Positions 25,633 to 34,723 are shown, counted from the first letter of the stretch. The stretch: 64,000 bases of DNA from Candidatus Binatia bacterium (GCA_035544215.1 DATKHY010000007.1:558001-622000); one strand, 5' to 3'. Numbers and translations are program-made. Notes: generated from the sequence alone by a model not told the origin.

Positions 25633-26031
25633 ATGGCCCGCGTATGCTGCTTGGCCGCTGTCGACCCAAAGGACATCCCGCTACTCAGCGCTGCATTGAA
25701 GGGCGCAGGCGAGCCGGGCCTTACGGTCGCGGCGCATCTCGATGTGGGAGAGCTGGCGAAGCTCGCGCCTGACGTTCTCATTGCCGACGTCGATAGGCAA
25801 GAAGTGGACCCGCTGGAGTTGTTGCGCCAACTGCGTTTCGTTTTACCGGAGTGCGTCATTGTGGTCTACACCGGGGCGGTAGACCGTTCTTGGGGCCGCG
25901 CATGTCATCTGGCTGGCGCCAGCTGTGTGCTCTCCAAAGAATCGCGCAAGCCACTACTTGTTTCCGGCTTGCAGCACGCAATACAAAGTGGCTGCTTCAC
26001 CGACCCACGTGTTTCTGCGCAGGCTCGATGA
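25633..26031 (+). CDS. stand-alone receiver-domain (response regulator-like) protein
   Basis: 132 residues. CheY-like fold: VCCLAAVDPKDIPLL at the first strand, LAPDVLIADVD with the acceptor-type aspartates, VIVVYTGA with the switch threonine, and CVLSKES with the conserved lysine near residue 105. No output domain is present. It is divergent from the LuxR regulator and may act with it as an unlinked switch. The first-strand acidic pair is reduced (only one D near residue 11), so phosphorylation may be weak. Confidence 0.65.
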   Translation: MARVCCLAAVDPKDIPLLSAALKGAGEPGLTVAAHLDVGELAKLAPDVLIADVDRQEVDPLELLRQLRFVLPECVIVVYTGAVDRSWGRACHLAGASCVLSKESRKPLLVSGLQHAIQSGCFTDPRVSAQAR

Positions 26032-26141
26032 AACATCGATACCATCCCATATGCTCCTGCACAGTTGGCGCTTAGAGGCTTTTCGCACCAGCGCACACAA
26101 CCTCACACAGCTCCCGCAAACTAAATCCACGAAAGGCCCCG

Positions 26142-26315
26142 ATGAAACTCAAGGACGCGATAGCCGAAATAATGCGCTGTCGCATAGTGGACCCTGGTCG
26201 CGCCGCGATGCTCGAAGCACAGGTTTTAAAGCGAGGCTCGAGCGTTAACATCGATCCTCCCGACGATCCCCAACCGGAAGCGGTTCGCAAAAGGCTCGGC
26301 TTGCATAGCGGATAA
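26142..26315 (+). CDS. 57-residue small protein
   Basis: ATG 26142 to TAA 26315, with GAAAGG six bases upstream. The protein begins MKLKDAIAEIMRCRIVDPGR and ends RKRLGLHSG; it looks like a two-helix, charged, cytoplasmic protein. It follows the receiver gene by 110 bp. I recognise no family. The amphipathic N-terminal helix and good ribosome site make it plausible. Confidence 0.4.
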   Translation: MKLKDAIAEIMRCRIVDPGRAAMLEAQVLKRGSSVNIDPPDDPQPEAVRKRLGLHSG

Positions 26316-26352
26316 GATTTGACGGGCGCCAGTCTTTAAACGTCGCGATTCC

Positions 26353-27468
26353 TCACGGGATCCATACCACCGCGTGCCACGTACCGGTACTCGTCAATGC
26401 GGAGCCGACGATGTGGCCGGCCGTGTCGATCGCATACGCCTCGGAGCTCGAGAACGTGTTGGGCAAGTACTGCTGAAGGTCGACGGTGGACGCCGCGCTG
26501 CCGTTCCAGAGCAACGCATGCAGCACATGCGAGGCGGTGTGCCCGTATCCCACTTGTACCTTCCCCTGGGCGGCGCGAGCACACGAATCGGTGAAGCCCG
26601 AGGGTTGGAGATCGACCATGCTCTTGGAAGTACCGTGCCACAGAAGTGCGTGGGTCACGCTCATCCCGGCGGGCACGCCGCAGCCAACCTCGCTCTTCGA
26701 GCCCAACCCGGTGGCATAGGCCGACGACAATGTCGACGGTGTGAGGTCGACCTTACTCGCAGCGGTGCCGTGCCAAAGAACGGCGTGAGCGGAATTCGTC
26801 GTGCTCGAGAAAGCGTAGCCCGCCTGCGTGGTACCGCGTACCACATAGGCTTCGGAGTACGCAAAGCCGGCAGGGTTCAGGTCGACCGGCGTCTTCAGCT
26901 GCCCGAGCTTCCATATCAACGCGTGTTCCGGTGATCCGCCGGACCCCGCGATAAACGTTCCGTCGGTGCCGTACGCATTCGATCCCGGTTGACAACTTCC
27001 GCAACTGCCGGACGGGTTCAGGTCGGTGAAGGTGTGCGAAGAACCCTGCCACAGTGCGGCGTGCGGATAACCGAAGTAGCCGCCGTCATTCGTGATGAGG
27101 GTCCCGACGATCAGCGTACCGCCGGCACCATACGCCCATCCTTCGACGTAGTAATTGGGCAAGAGCACGACCGGCGGGCCCGATCCCGGCCACGCAAGGG
27201 GGTAATAGACCTTGGCGGAACAAGCCTTGCCGCACGAAATGGTGTGATCGAAGTACGTTCCGGCGTCCGCGCTGAGGCTCTCACTGTAGCCGTACGCATC
27301 CTTGCCGTTTGGTCCGGGGCCGAGATCGACATACGTGTAGGCCGTCCTCGCTAAGGCCACACCACTGGGGCCGGCGTTCGGAGTCATAGTCGATTGAAGC
27401 GCACCGGAGCATCCGGCAAGAATAATCACGCTGCAGGTGACAGCGGCGACGTTTATGCGCGAGTTCAT
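26353..27468 (-). CDS. HAF-repeat secreted lipoprotein
   Basis: 371 residues with AAGGAG before ATG 27468 and a lipobox (SVIILAGC). The mature part is a tandem of about 45-residue repeats with the pattern HALLWHGTSKSMVDLQPSG, each with an H(A)(L/V)(L/I)W core followed by xxDLxP. This is the HAF-type extracellular repeat, which probably forms a beta propeller. Its ligand is unknown. It lies 29 bp downstream of the serine hydrolase gene and may share its transcript. Confidence 0.75.
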   Translation of the reverse strand: MNSRINVAAVTCSVIILAGCSGALQSTMTPNAGPSGVALARTAYTYVDLGPGPNGKDAYGYSESLSADAGTYFDHTISCGKACSAKVYYPLAWPGSGPPVVLLPNYYVEGWAYGAGGTLIVGTLITNDGGYFGYPHAALWQGSSHTFTDLNPSGSCGSCQPGSNAYGTDGTFIAGSGGSPEHALIWKLGQLKTPVDLNPAGFAYSEAYVVRGTTQAGYAFSSTTNSAHAVLWHGTAASKVDLTPSTLSSAYATGLGSKSEVGCGVPAGMSVTHALLWHGTSKSMVDLQPSGFTDSCARAAQGKVQVGYGHTASHVLHALLWNGSAASTVDLQQYLPNTFSSSEAYAIDTAGHIVGSALTSTGTWHAVVWIP

Positions 27469-27497
27469 GGTTTCTCCTTAACGGACACTACTAATCT

Positions 27498-28733
27498 TTA
27501 AGCAGGCTTTGGGGCGTACTTTTTGATGGTCGCGTAGAGCTGAGCGAAGAGCTGCGCGATGTGGCTCTCGGATTCAATAGGGCGGCTGTTCGCGAAGATC
27601 GCGACGACGAGGCCTGAGTCGGGAAAGTAGATGTGAGCGGCACGGAATCCCAGCGTCTCGCCTTGGTAAAACCAAAACGTGCCCATCTGCGCATTGTACC
27701 GCTCCACCACACCCAGACCAAATCCTGAAGGATCGTCGGCGGTCGGCTTGGCGAGCGGCTTGGCCGTCTTCGTCGAGACGAGGGTCATCATCTCCGCTCT
27801 CTGCTTTGCCGGCAACAGCGTCGTGCTCGTGTAGAGAGCCCGGGCCCAAGTGATGAGATCCGCCGGCGTTGAGACCATAGAGCCCGCACCTTGTGCCCAG
27901 GACAGGCTGTCGCCGCTCACGTCCTTGCCGCGGAGCGGCTGCAGCCCCTTATCCGCTTGTTCGTAGTAGCCGGCGACGACGTCGCGCGCAATCTGCGGCG
28001 AATAAAGATGCGACGTGTAGAACGTGTGCCGCAGCCCGACGCTGCTCGCAATTCGTGCGATCTCAGCTGAAAAGCTCTTGCTGTCGCTAAGCGCCGAGAC
28101 TATTTCCTGGGCGATGAGGTATCCGGTGTTAGAGTAGTGGTACTTCGAACCCGACGGAAATTTGATCTGTGGATAGATCGTGCGAATGAGCGCGTCGGCG
28201 GGCACATTTGCCATGGGATCGCTCGCGTACGACGTCTCCCAGGAAGGTAGATTATCGTACGATTCGAGCCCGCTCGTCATACGGAGCAGCCGCCGCAGCG
28301 TAAGTTTCGCATAAGCGGGGTATTGCGGCAGATACTTACCGATGGGGGCGTCGATCGAAAGCTTTCCCTTGGCTTCGAGTTGCAGAATTGCGACGGCGGT
28401 GAACGCTTTCGTATTGCTGCCGATTTGATAGAGACTCGTCGGAGTCACCGGCGTGCCGCCCCCATAGGTCGTCGTGCCGCTCGTCACCGTAATGGTGGGT
28501 TGATTGGGTCGATAACTTACCGCGAGCGATAGGGACGAAAGGCGCTCTTTCGCTCCGCGCGTCTTGAGGTACGTCGCGAGATCGCTCCGCAGCGCCGAGA
28601 CCAGCTGCGAATTCGCTTGCGTCGCAGTTTTGGGCGTCGCGCCCGAGCCGGAGCCAACGCCCAGCGTGAACGAAGTCGCCGCAGCGGCAAGCAAAAGCAA
28701 AGAGATCGGCCGATGTCTGCTGAGTGGAGCCAC
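27498..28733 (-). CDS. secreted serine hydrolase, beta-lactamase/D-Ala-D-Ala carboxypeptidase fold
   Basis: 411 residues from GTG 28733, with a signal peptide (ISLLLLAAAATSFTLGVG). The catalytic SxxK motif is in LYQIGSNTKAF, and the YxN motif is in YHYSNTGY. Also present are RMTSGLESYD and WAQGAGSMVSTPADL, typical of class C-like penicillin-binding hydrolases (PF00144). Substrates in this family range from peptidoglycan stem peptides to esters, so the exact activity is open. It is located 56 bp downstream of GH47 on the same strand. Confidence 0.88.
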   Translation of the reverse strand: MAPLSRHRPISLLLLAAAATSFTLGVGSGSGATPKTATQANSQLVSALRSDLATYLKTRGAKERLSSLSLAVSYRPNQPTITVTSGTTTYGGGTPVTPTSLYQIGSNTKAFTAVAILQLEAKGKLSIDAPIGKYLPQYPAYAKLTLRRLLRMTSGLESYDNLPSWETSYASDPMANVPADALIRTIYPQIKFPSGSKYHYSNTGYLIAQEIVSALSDSKSFSAEIARIASSVGLRHTFYTSHLYSPQIARDVVAGYYEQADKGLQPLRGKDVSGDSLSWAQGAGSMVSTPADLITWARALYTSTTLLPAKQRAEMMTLVSTKTAKPLAKPTADDPSGFGLGVVERYNAQMGTFWFYQGETLGFRAAHIYFPDSGLVVAIFANSRPIESESHIAQLFAQLYATIKKYAPKPA

Positions 28734-28789
28734 TCCGCTTATAATTCGGCTTGACCGAAGGCGCAGCCTGCAAGTACGGTCACGCTAGC

Positions 28790-30163
28790 TTACCGGCGTA
28801 ATCCACGCATGATCTTGCCCTCGGTGTTGAGGTAGTAGTGCGCCGCGTCGAACCTCGGCGATTCGGCGAACATGAGGTACAGGTACTTAAAGTTCTCCGA
28901 GAACGAATAGGCCGGAAAGTAGTCGCCTCGCACCATCGGCCGCGGTCGCACGTCCGTAAGCACGGTGTATCCATTGGCAACGCGGCAATGCTCGCGTAGC
29001 GCCAAGAAGTATCGGTAGGCTGTCCGACGATACTTTTCGTCGTGCGTGAGAAACCATAAATCGAATGCCGCGTTCGGATATTCGGGACGCATCCAATAGC
29101 GTGGGTCCACGATCGAGAGGTCCGGATAGAAGATCGCTTCGGGTATCAGCTCGTAGCGGTCGATCACGGTCGTCCATGAATCGTAAAACGCTGCGCCCAC
29201 GGCGGGAAAACCGCCCTTGGCCACTAGCTCGGCGTAAAACGACGACAGCTCAGTGATCGAAGCGTCTCCCGTCGGCAAACCCGTGCGGAAGTCGACCGCT
29301 TTGAACCACAGAAGCCCGCCGACGTGCGTCACCTTGTACGCGAGAATCGCCTGGGTGAGCGTTTCCCACCACTCGCGGCAGCTTTCGATCCCGAGCATCT
29401 GCCAACCGCCCCAAAGATATTCGTAAAAGGAGTCGGCCGGCTCGTCCGGCGCGACGTCGTCGCTACCGATATATTCGTCCTTTTCGACGTCAAAGTTCGT
29501 GCCGAGCAGATTCAGCGACGATCGTTTTGCGATCACGGTCTCATATGCTTTGAGGGACGCGTCCACATACTTCCGATCGCCGGTGAGACGAGTGAGATCG
29601 CCAAACTCCAGAACATTCGATCCGATCTCAGCCAGATTGCTCTCGGGCCTGCTGACGGCTCCCGTGCGCAGATTTGCATAGCGGTACGGAGCTCCCGAGG
29701 GTGACTTCGTGAAGCAGACCAGCAATCGATTGGCCAAGTCGCGCGCCCCGTCGAGCAAAAAGCCTTCCCCCGTAGCGTAGTATCCCGTCACCAGACCGGC
29801 GACCATGCGAATGACGGCCTCGAACATCTGCACGTCGCCATCGACATCGAATTCTAGGTGCGACCGAAGCCAGGTAACGCATGCGTCGAGCTCGGCGTCG
29901 AGCTCCATAACGTAGAGTGTATCTAGTGCCTCGATGATCGAGAGTCCGAACGAATGATCCGGAAGGAAGAAGTTTTTCGGGGCTCGACTGACTGGCCGAA
30001 ACTCGTCGTATCCCCAGGCGAACTGCTTGTAGCCGTTCCAAACATGAAGGAACTCTTCACGGATCTCCTGCGCCACCGTACGCGGAGCCGGCGTACCGTA
30101 GGCGCCCGGTGTCGCAACAATCGCGGATGCGGCGGCCGTTTTAAGAAATTCGTTACGCTTCAT
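28790..30163 (-). CDS. glycoside hydrolase family 47 alpha-1,2-mannosidase
   Basis: 457 residues with a GGAG ribosome site and an N-terminal export signal (FLKTAAASAIVATPGAYG). GH47 landmarks occur in order: WNGYKQFAWGYDEFRP, ALDTLYVM, MFEAVIRMVAGL with a likely catalytic Glu115, SNVLEFGDLTRLTGD, RPEYPNAAFDLW, SFSENFKYLYLMF and YYLNTEGKI with the calcium-binding threonine. GH47 enzymes trim alpha-1,2-linked mannose. They are typical of eukaryotic N-glycan processing and uncommon in bacteria. It is 14 bp after the upstream gene (30178) and probably in one operon with it. The secretion signal implies action on external mannans or glycoproteins. Confidence 0.88.
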   Translation of the reverse strand: MKRNEFLKTAAASAIVATPGAYGTPAPRTVAQEIREEFLHVWNGYKQFAWGYDEFRPVSRAPKNFFLPDHSFGLSIIEALDTLYVMELDAELDACVTWLRSHLEFDVDGDVQMFEAVIRMVAGLVTGYYATGEGFLLDGARDLANRLLVCFTKSPSGAPYRYANLRTGAVSRPESNLAEIGSNVLEFGDLTRLTGDRKYVDASLKAYETVIAKRSSLNLLGTNFDVEKDEYIGSDDVAPDEPADSFYEYLWGGWQMLGIESCREWWETLTQAILAYKVTHVGGLLWFKAVDFRTGLPTGDASITELSSFYAELVAKGGFPAVGAAFYDSWTTVIDRYELIPEAIFYPDLSIVDPRYWMRPEYPNAAFDLWFLTHDEKYRRTAYRYFLALREHCRVANGYTVLTDVRPRPMVRGDYFPAYSFSENFKYLYLMFAESPRFDAAHYYLNTEGKIMRGLRR

Positions 30164-30177
30164 TCGTACTCCGGTTC

Positions 30178-30918
30178 TTACGGCGAATCAAAGTACGACC
30201 TTGGCGCGTCGGTAGGGAATGCGATCTCCTGCAGCTCCTCCGATACCGCTTCGCCATCGGTGGAGGCCGCAATGTGAACGATACTCCAGATCGGCGGTTC
30301 TCCTACCGGGGCAAAATCGTAGGTGACGAGCGCCACCGAGCGTTTGAAAGGGAGCGCGTAAACGAGCCGAACGACTTCGTAGTTGTTTCGCGCTATCCAG
30401 AGATCGCGCAACGGATATGCGGCCGGATCGCGGACGGGTTGGAGCACGAGATGCGCCGCATCGGCGCCGTCGATCCGCTCGTTGCCGGCGAAGGTGATGC
30501 GATAAGCGACGTCGACCGCCGTAACGGTTGCGATCGTCCGCAAGGGATCCTCGGCTAGACCGGGCGGCGGCGATGCCCGCGGCGTATCTGGCGCCGGCCA
30601 ACGCCGATAGAATCCCAGCGGTGCACCATCCGGACCCGTGATATGTCCACCGCGCATGAGTGGGATCGGCCTCGAGCCGCCGTGAGCTACGATCTGAGCG
30701 TAGGTGCGCCCGTCGGAAAGCCGGACGATGAACTCGACATCGGCCCCGGGGAAGCAACGCGCCTCGAGAAAAGTCGCCGCGCAGGGCAGCACGAACGATT
30801 CATAGCGCGGCACGATCCGTGCGCTCCACGTCGCCTGCGCTCGGAGAAAGAGCTGAGCAGCGGTAAGGCCGGCGTCGATCGGTACGGGCATCGGAAGATG
30901 ACGCCGAAGGGGGTTCAC
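30178..30918 (-). CDS. hypothetical protein upstream of GH47
   Basis: 246 residues from GTG 30918. A beta-rich protein: FIVRLSDGRTYAQIVAHGG, TIATVTAVDVAYRITFAGNE, AHLVLQPVRDPAAYPLRDLW, NYEVVRLVYALPF and VALVTYDFAPVGEPPIWSIV. This strand ladder resembles outer-membrane lipoprotein-sorting (LolA/LolB-like) or DUF-type beta folds, but no signal peptide is seen with this start. It ends 14 bp before the GH47 start, suggesting a shared operon. I cannot assign a function. Confidence 0.55.
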   Translation of the reverse strand: MNPLRRHLPMPVPIDAGLTAAQLFLRAQATWSARIVPRYESFVLPCAATFLEARCFPGADVEFIVRLSDGRTYAQIVAHGGSRPIPLMRGGHITGPDGAPLGFYRRWPAPDTPRASPPPGLAEDPLRTIATVTAVDVAYRITFAGNERIDGADAAHLVLQPVRDPAAYPLRDLWIARNNYEVVRLVYALPFKRSVALVTYDFAPVGEPPIWSIVHIAASTDGEAVSEELQEIAFPTDAPRSYFDSP

Positions 30919-30959
30919 CGCCTCGTATTCTTTACCTGGCAGGAGCCTTTAGGAACGCG

Positions 30960-30989
30960 AAATGGGGTGCGCTGCGACGCACCCCATTT
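30960..30989. terminator. perfect 12-bp hairpin terminator after the S53 gene
   Basis: AAATGGGGTGCG (30960-30971) and CGCACCCCATTT (30978-30989) form a perfect stem with a six-base loop. It lies 20 bp after the stop of the S53 peptidase (minus strand) and ends in a short T run, so it likely ends that transcript and separates it from the hypothetical/GH47 operon. Confidence 0.75.
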
Positions 30990-31008
30990 GCCTTAGTAGC
31001 GGCAGAGA

Positions 31009-32862
31009 CTAAAGAGCGTTGGCTAAGGCCCAGCCCTTCGGAGCACCGATGCCCGCCGCTTGATTGTACCGCGATGCGTTGCACGAGTACGCGCCGTTAT
31101 TGCCCGACGTGCACGGCGTATAATACGTGCTGTAGCCCGTCTGCGAGAACAGGCTGTATATCGTGGGATCGACCCAGCCCAGCTTCGCGGAGTGCAGTTC
31201 GTTGGCTTCGATGATCAGCGCGACCGACGCCGGCGACGACCACGACGTGCCTAGGTACTCGCCCCAGCTGCCGCCCGTGAACACCGCGACGGGGAAGAAC
31301 GGCAGCGAGTAGTCGGGCTGATTGCGCCCCGACGTGATCATGCCGGTGATCCCGTTTTGGTAAGTGGGCAGGGCGAAGACGGTCGACACACCGCCGCCGC
31401 CGGAGTATCCGCTCACGCTACCCATCGTGACGCTGGTGAGAACTCCACCGCTGGTGTCGGTGAAGTCGATGCCGCCGATGGACGAGAAGTACGGATCTCC
31501 GGCCGGCGCGCTCACGCCTAGGCCGCCACATTCGTTGCTTCCCGAGTCACCGCTCGACGCCGAGAATTCGACGCCCTCCGCGGCTCCTTGCTGGGCGATT
31601 GCGTTCGTGGAATCTGCGAACGGAACGTCGCTCGATTCGCATCCGCCGAACGAGGAGTTCACGGCGGTGGCCTTGCCGTCGGTCAGCACCTGATTATAGG
31701 CGTCCTCAATCTGCTGATCCCCGAGCGAGCCGATGTCGTACACGATGATGTTCGCACCGGGAGCCAACCCGGAGATGGTTTGAACGTCGAGGTCGGTTTC
31801 GGCATCGTCGCCGCTGCCGCCGCCGTCCACGGCCTCATTGGTGATGGTGCCGGTCTGGGTCACGCCGGCTGCCGATAGATACGTCGCAACGTAGCTCGTG
31901 TTCACGGGATCGTCGATCACAACGGCCGCCGTATACCCGGCCCCGTTGCACCCGTGCTGCACGGGGAAATCAAACGGCTTGGCCACGCCCGTGGCCAACG
32001 TTCCGTACGAGTTCGTCAGGGGCCCGTTGTCCGGAGGAGCGTTGTTGCAGCCGCCGCTCGGCGTCGGGCTCGCCGTTGGCGTGGGCGTCGGCGTCGGAGT
32101 AGGCTTCGCCGTCGGCGTCGGCGTGGGACTCGGCGTCGGCGTCGGCGTCGGAGTCGCTGTCGGCGTCGGAGTCGGGGTGGGCTTCGCCGTCGGCGTGGGC
32201 GACGGCGTCGGTGTCGGATGACGACGCCGGTCTGGCTCAGCGACGGTGCGAACGACGATCAAGTTATTGAGCGAAACGTCGCGAACGAGCGGCGCAATCT
32301 CGCGCGGCGCGGTCGCCGGCGCGAGGTTCGTGTAACGTTCGCCGTGCTTGCCCTGATGGACGTTGTGAATCTCGGTCGAAAAGTAGCGCTCGACGACCGC
32401 GGTCCGGCCCGTCGCATCGATGATCGTACGATTGGGAAAAGTCCGCACGATCGTGAAGCCCGCGCCCCGCAGAGCCCGTACGACGCGCTGCTCTTGCGCC
32501 AATGTGGGCGCGTAGCGGTCGTCAAACTCCTTGCGCGTGAGAAAACGCCGTGAGTGCGCACCCGGAGCGCTGATCATCGCGACGAAGCGATTGAGTTCGG
32601 CCTGATGATTGTAGCGGAGCGTCAGCGAGACCCGAACCGGCGCGTTAGCCGGACGACGGCCGACGTCGGTATACGCCAGGTCGCCGCTCGGCTTTGGAAT
32701 CGACGTCAGAGGCTTGTCCGCGGACGCCGTGCGCACCGAGGACTCGGCCGCCCCGTTGCCGGCGCCGGCGCTCCAAGGCAGTGAGGCGTTTTGACCGCCG
32801 CACGCGGTAAGCGCCAGTGAGAATCCGAGGGTGGCTGCAATCGCGCGTGTTGAGCTTCGCAT
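31009..32862 (-). CDS. S53 (sedolisin/kumamolisin) peptidase with Pro-Thr linker
   Basis: 617 residues from ATG 32862 (GGAG upstream), a lipoprotein (lipobox ALTAC). The pro-kumamolisin activation domain spans about 60-190 (RRFLTRKEFDDRYAP, IVRTFPNRTIIDATG, VVERYFSTEIHNV). An unusually long PTPTP/AKPTPT linker follows (about residues 215-275; plus-strand 32045-32220 is a GTCGGC hexamer array). The catalytic domain has the acid pair in AETDLDVQTISGLAPGA, the oxyanion aspartate in SASSGDSGSNE and the nucleophilic serine in GTSWSSPASV. Acid-active serine proteases of this clan degrade extracellular protein. A terminator follows the gene. Confidence 0.92.
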   Translation of the reverse strand: MRSSTRAIAATLGFSLALTACGGQNASLPWSAGAGNGAAESSVRTASADKPLTSIPKPSGDLAYTDVGRRPANAPVRVSLTLRYNHQAELNRFVAMISAPGAHSRRFLTRKEFDDRYAPTLAQEQRVVRALRGAGFTIVRTFPNRTIIDATGRTAVVERYFSTEIHNVHQGKHGERYTNLAPATAPREIAPLVRDVSLNNLIVVRTVAEPDRRRHPTPTPSPTPTAKPTPTPTPTATPTPTPTPSPTPTPTAKPTPTPTPTPTASPTPSGGCNNAPPDNGPLTNSYGTLATGVAKPFDFPVQHGCNGAGYTAAVVIDDPVNTSYVATYLSAAGVTQTGTITNEAVDGGGSGDDAETDLDVQTISGLAPGANIIVYDIGSLGDQQIEDAYNQVLTDGKATAVNSSFGGCESSDVPFADSTNAIAQQGAAEGVEFSASSGDSGSNECGGLGVSAPAGDPYFSSIGGIDFTDTSGGVLTSVTMGSVSGYSGGGGVSTVFALPTYQNGITGMITSGRNQPDYSLPFFPVAVFTGGSWGEYLGTSWSSPASVALIIEANELHSAKLGWVDPTIYSLFSQTGYSTYYTPCTSGNNGAYSCNASRYNQAAGIGAPKGWALANAL

Positions 32863-32982
32863 ATCACTCCGATCTGGGTAGCAAACGGTGGTGACTCCCT
32901 TGCGGGGACTAATGCTCAGCTGCCCCCCGCTTGCCCTGCTTGAATCCCCGGAATCCCGCCCGCGTCGCAGAAGGGTCCGGCG

Positions 32983-34722
32983 ATGCGCAAGACCCTCTCG
33001 CGAGCTCTCCTCATCCTTGTGACGCTGGTCGTCGTGACCGTCTACTACGTGCCGATCGGGCACGTCGATTTCGTGGAGGGCTGGGGCGAGGGCACGTTCG
33101 GCGTCAGCATTCCGCCTCGTGCGCCGATCGTCGTCGGCGTCGACCGCGGCTCTGTCGCGGATCGGGCCGGTGTACGCGTCGGCGACCGCCTCGTGGATCG
33201 CGGAGACTTTGAGATCGCGTCGCGCGTGCGCTCGCCGTATCCGGGGGAGCGCGAACGCCTCGAGTTTGCACGCGGCACCGTCGCGTATTGGGTAACCTTG
33301 ACCGCGGCGCCTAACCCGCACTTCGGCATCTCGCAGCGCATCGGCGGAATCTTGGCGTACGTTCCACCGACGGTCTTCTTGATCGTGGCGTTCTTGCTCG
33401 TCTTCTTGCGCCCGTCGATAATGTCGTGGTCTTTTTACGTTTTTGCCGTGGGCTATTTCGGCACGAGCCCCGTCTTCATGTACTGGTCGCACGTGCTGCC
33501 GCCGGCTGCGTACTTCGCCCTCTCCTTCGTGATGAGCACCGTCTTCGGTGCGTGGAGCGTCCTGCCGCTGCTTCCGTTCATCTTACGCTTTCCCAACGGC
33601 GACGCGCTCGGATGGCGGCGGAAGGTCGATCCCTGGGTTTGGGTTTTTCTCGCGGTGTCATACGCCACGTACGTCGTCGAGTGGCACTACTATTCGTCAT
33701 CGGAATCGGTTCCCGCCTGGGACACGATCGCGAGCGCGGTGATACCCCTCGTCACCTTCGCCTTCGCCGGATTGATCCTAGCGAAGAATCTCGTGGAGGC
33801 GACGCCGAGCGATCGGCAGCGATGGGGCTTCCTGGCGATCGGGACGCTCGCATCGTTCGTCGCATATGCGGTCTATTTCGTCCCCGGCGTGCCCTTCGCG
33901 GTCGGACAAGTCGTCGGCTTCGCCGTCGTGTTGATGCCGATCTGCATCGCGTACGCCGTCTTCAGGCTGCGCGTACTCGACGTAAATTTCGTCCTCAACC
34001 GCGCACTCGTGTACGGACTCCTGTCGCTGGCCGTCGTGGCGTTCGTCTCGCTCTTGGACTGGTTCTTCTCGCGCGTCCTCGCGATCGGCCGGCTCGCGCT
34101 CGGGCTCGAGCTCGCGGCGACGATAGCGGTCGGCTTTTTGCTGGATCGCATCAATCGCGGTACGGAAAACCTCGTCGAAACGATCTTCTTTCGCCGGCGC
34201 CGGCTCGCCGAGAGGCACTTGCGCCGTGCGGCCGCGGCCCTTCCGTACGCGACAGACGAAGCCGCGATCGTCGAAGGCTTGGTGCAGGTGCCCGTCGACG
34301 CGCTGGAGCTGGCAGCCGCGGCTCTCTACCGGCGCTCCGACGGCGGCGCGCGGTTCGAAGGCGTGGCAACGTCGAGCCAAACCCAGATCGCTCCCGCCGG
34401 CTTCAGCGCCAACGATCTCCTGGTGCGCATGTTGCTGGCCGATGAGAGCATCGTCTGGCTCGACGACGTGCGCTCGCATCTCGATGCGGCGAACGCCGCC
34501 ATCTACACGCTCGCTGTGCCCGTAACGGTGCGCCACGAGCTCGTCAGCTTCACGCTGTACGGCGCGCACGCCAACGGGGCGGAGCTCGACCCAGACGAGG
34601 TCGAGATGCTCAAGGAACTCGCGCGTGAGGCGGCCAGAGCGTACGACCACGTCGAGGCCGAGCGCAGCCGCGAACGGTATGCGCAACTGATGACCCGGGA
34701 GACCGCGCAACCTGCGGTCTAA
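32983..34722 (+). CDS. PDZ plus multi-TM plus GAF-like sensor without kinase domain
   Basis: 579 residues, with GAAGGG before ATG 32983. An N-terminal membrane helix precedes a PDZ domain (about 40-110: GTFGVSIPPRAPIVVGVDRG, SVADRAGVRVGDRLVD). About eight to nine membrane helices follow (110-385). Then comes a cytoplasmic GAF-like domain (about 400-545: RRLAERHLRRAAAALPYATD to LAVPVTVRHELVSFTLYG) and a helical end. The layout matches sensor histidine kinases whose HATPase part is missing. With no output domain, it must signal through a partner. The O6-alkylguanine transferase begins two bases later, which may indicate coupling. Confidence 0.7.
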   Translation: MRKTLSRALLILVTLVVVTVYYVPIGHVDFVEGWGEGTFGVSIPPRAPIVVGVDRGSVADRAGVRVGDRLVDRGDFEIASRVRSPYPGERERLEFARGTVAYWVTLTAAPNPHFGISQRIGGILAYVPPTVFLIVAFLLVFLRPSIMSWSFYVFAVGYFGTSPVFMYWSHVLPPAAYFALSFVMSTVFGAWSVLPLLPFILRFPNGDALGWRRKVDPWVWVFLAVSYATYVVEWHYYSSSESVPAWDTIASAVIPLVTFAFAGLILAKNLVEATPSDRQRWGFLAIGTLASFVAYAVYFVPGVPFAVGQVVGFAVVLMPICIAYAVFRLRVLDVNFVLNRALVYGLLSLAVVAFVSLLDWFFSRVLAIGRLALGLELAATIAVGFLLDRINRGTENLVETIFFRRRRLAERHLRRAAAALPYATDEAAIVEGLVQVPVDALELAAAALYRRSDGGARFEGVATSSQTQIAPAGFSANDLLVRMLLADESIVWLDDVRSHLDAANAAIYTLAVPVTVRHELVSFTLYGAHANGAELDPDEVEMLKELAREAARAYDHVEAERSRERYAQLMTRETAQPAV

Positions 34723-34723
34723 A

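Noticed and set aside
32554-33212. Open frames overlapping the S53 start and the sensor gene on both strands
   Set aside because: They are arginine-rich shadow frames of the two real genes, typical of high-GC coding DNA. Extension of the S53 frame to 33492 is also excluded by the good start at 32862.
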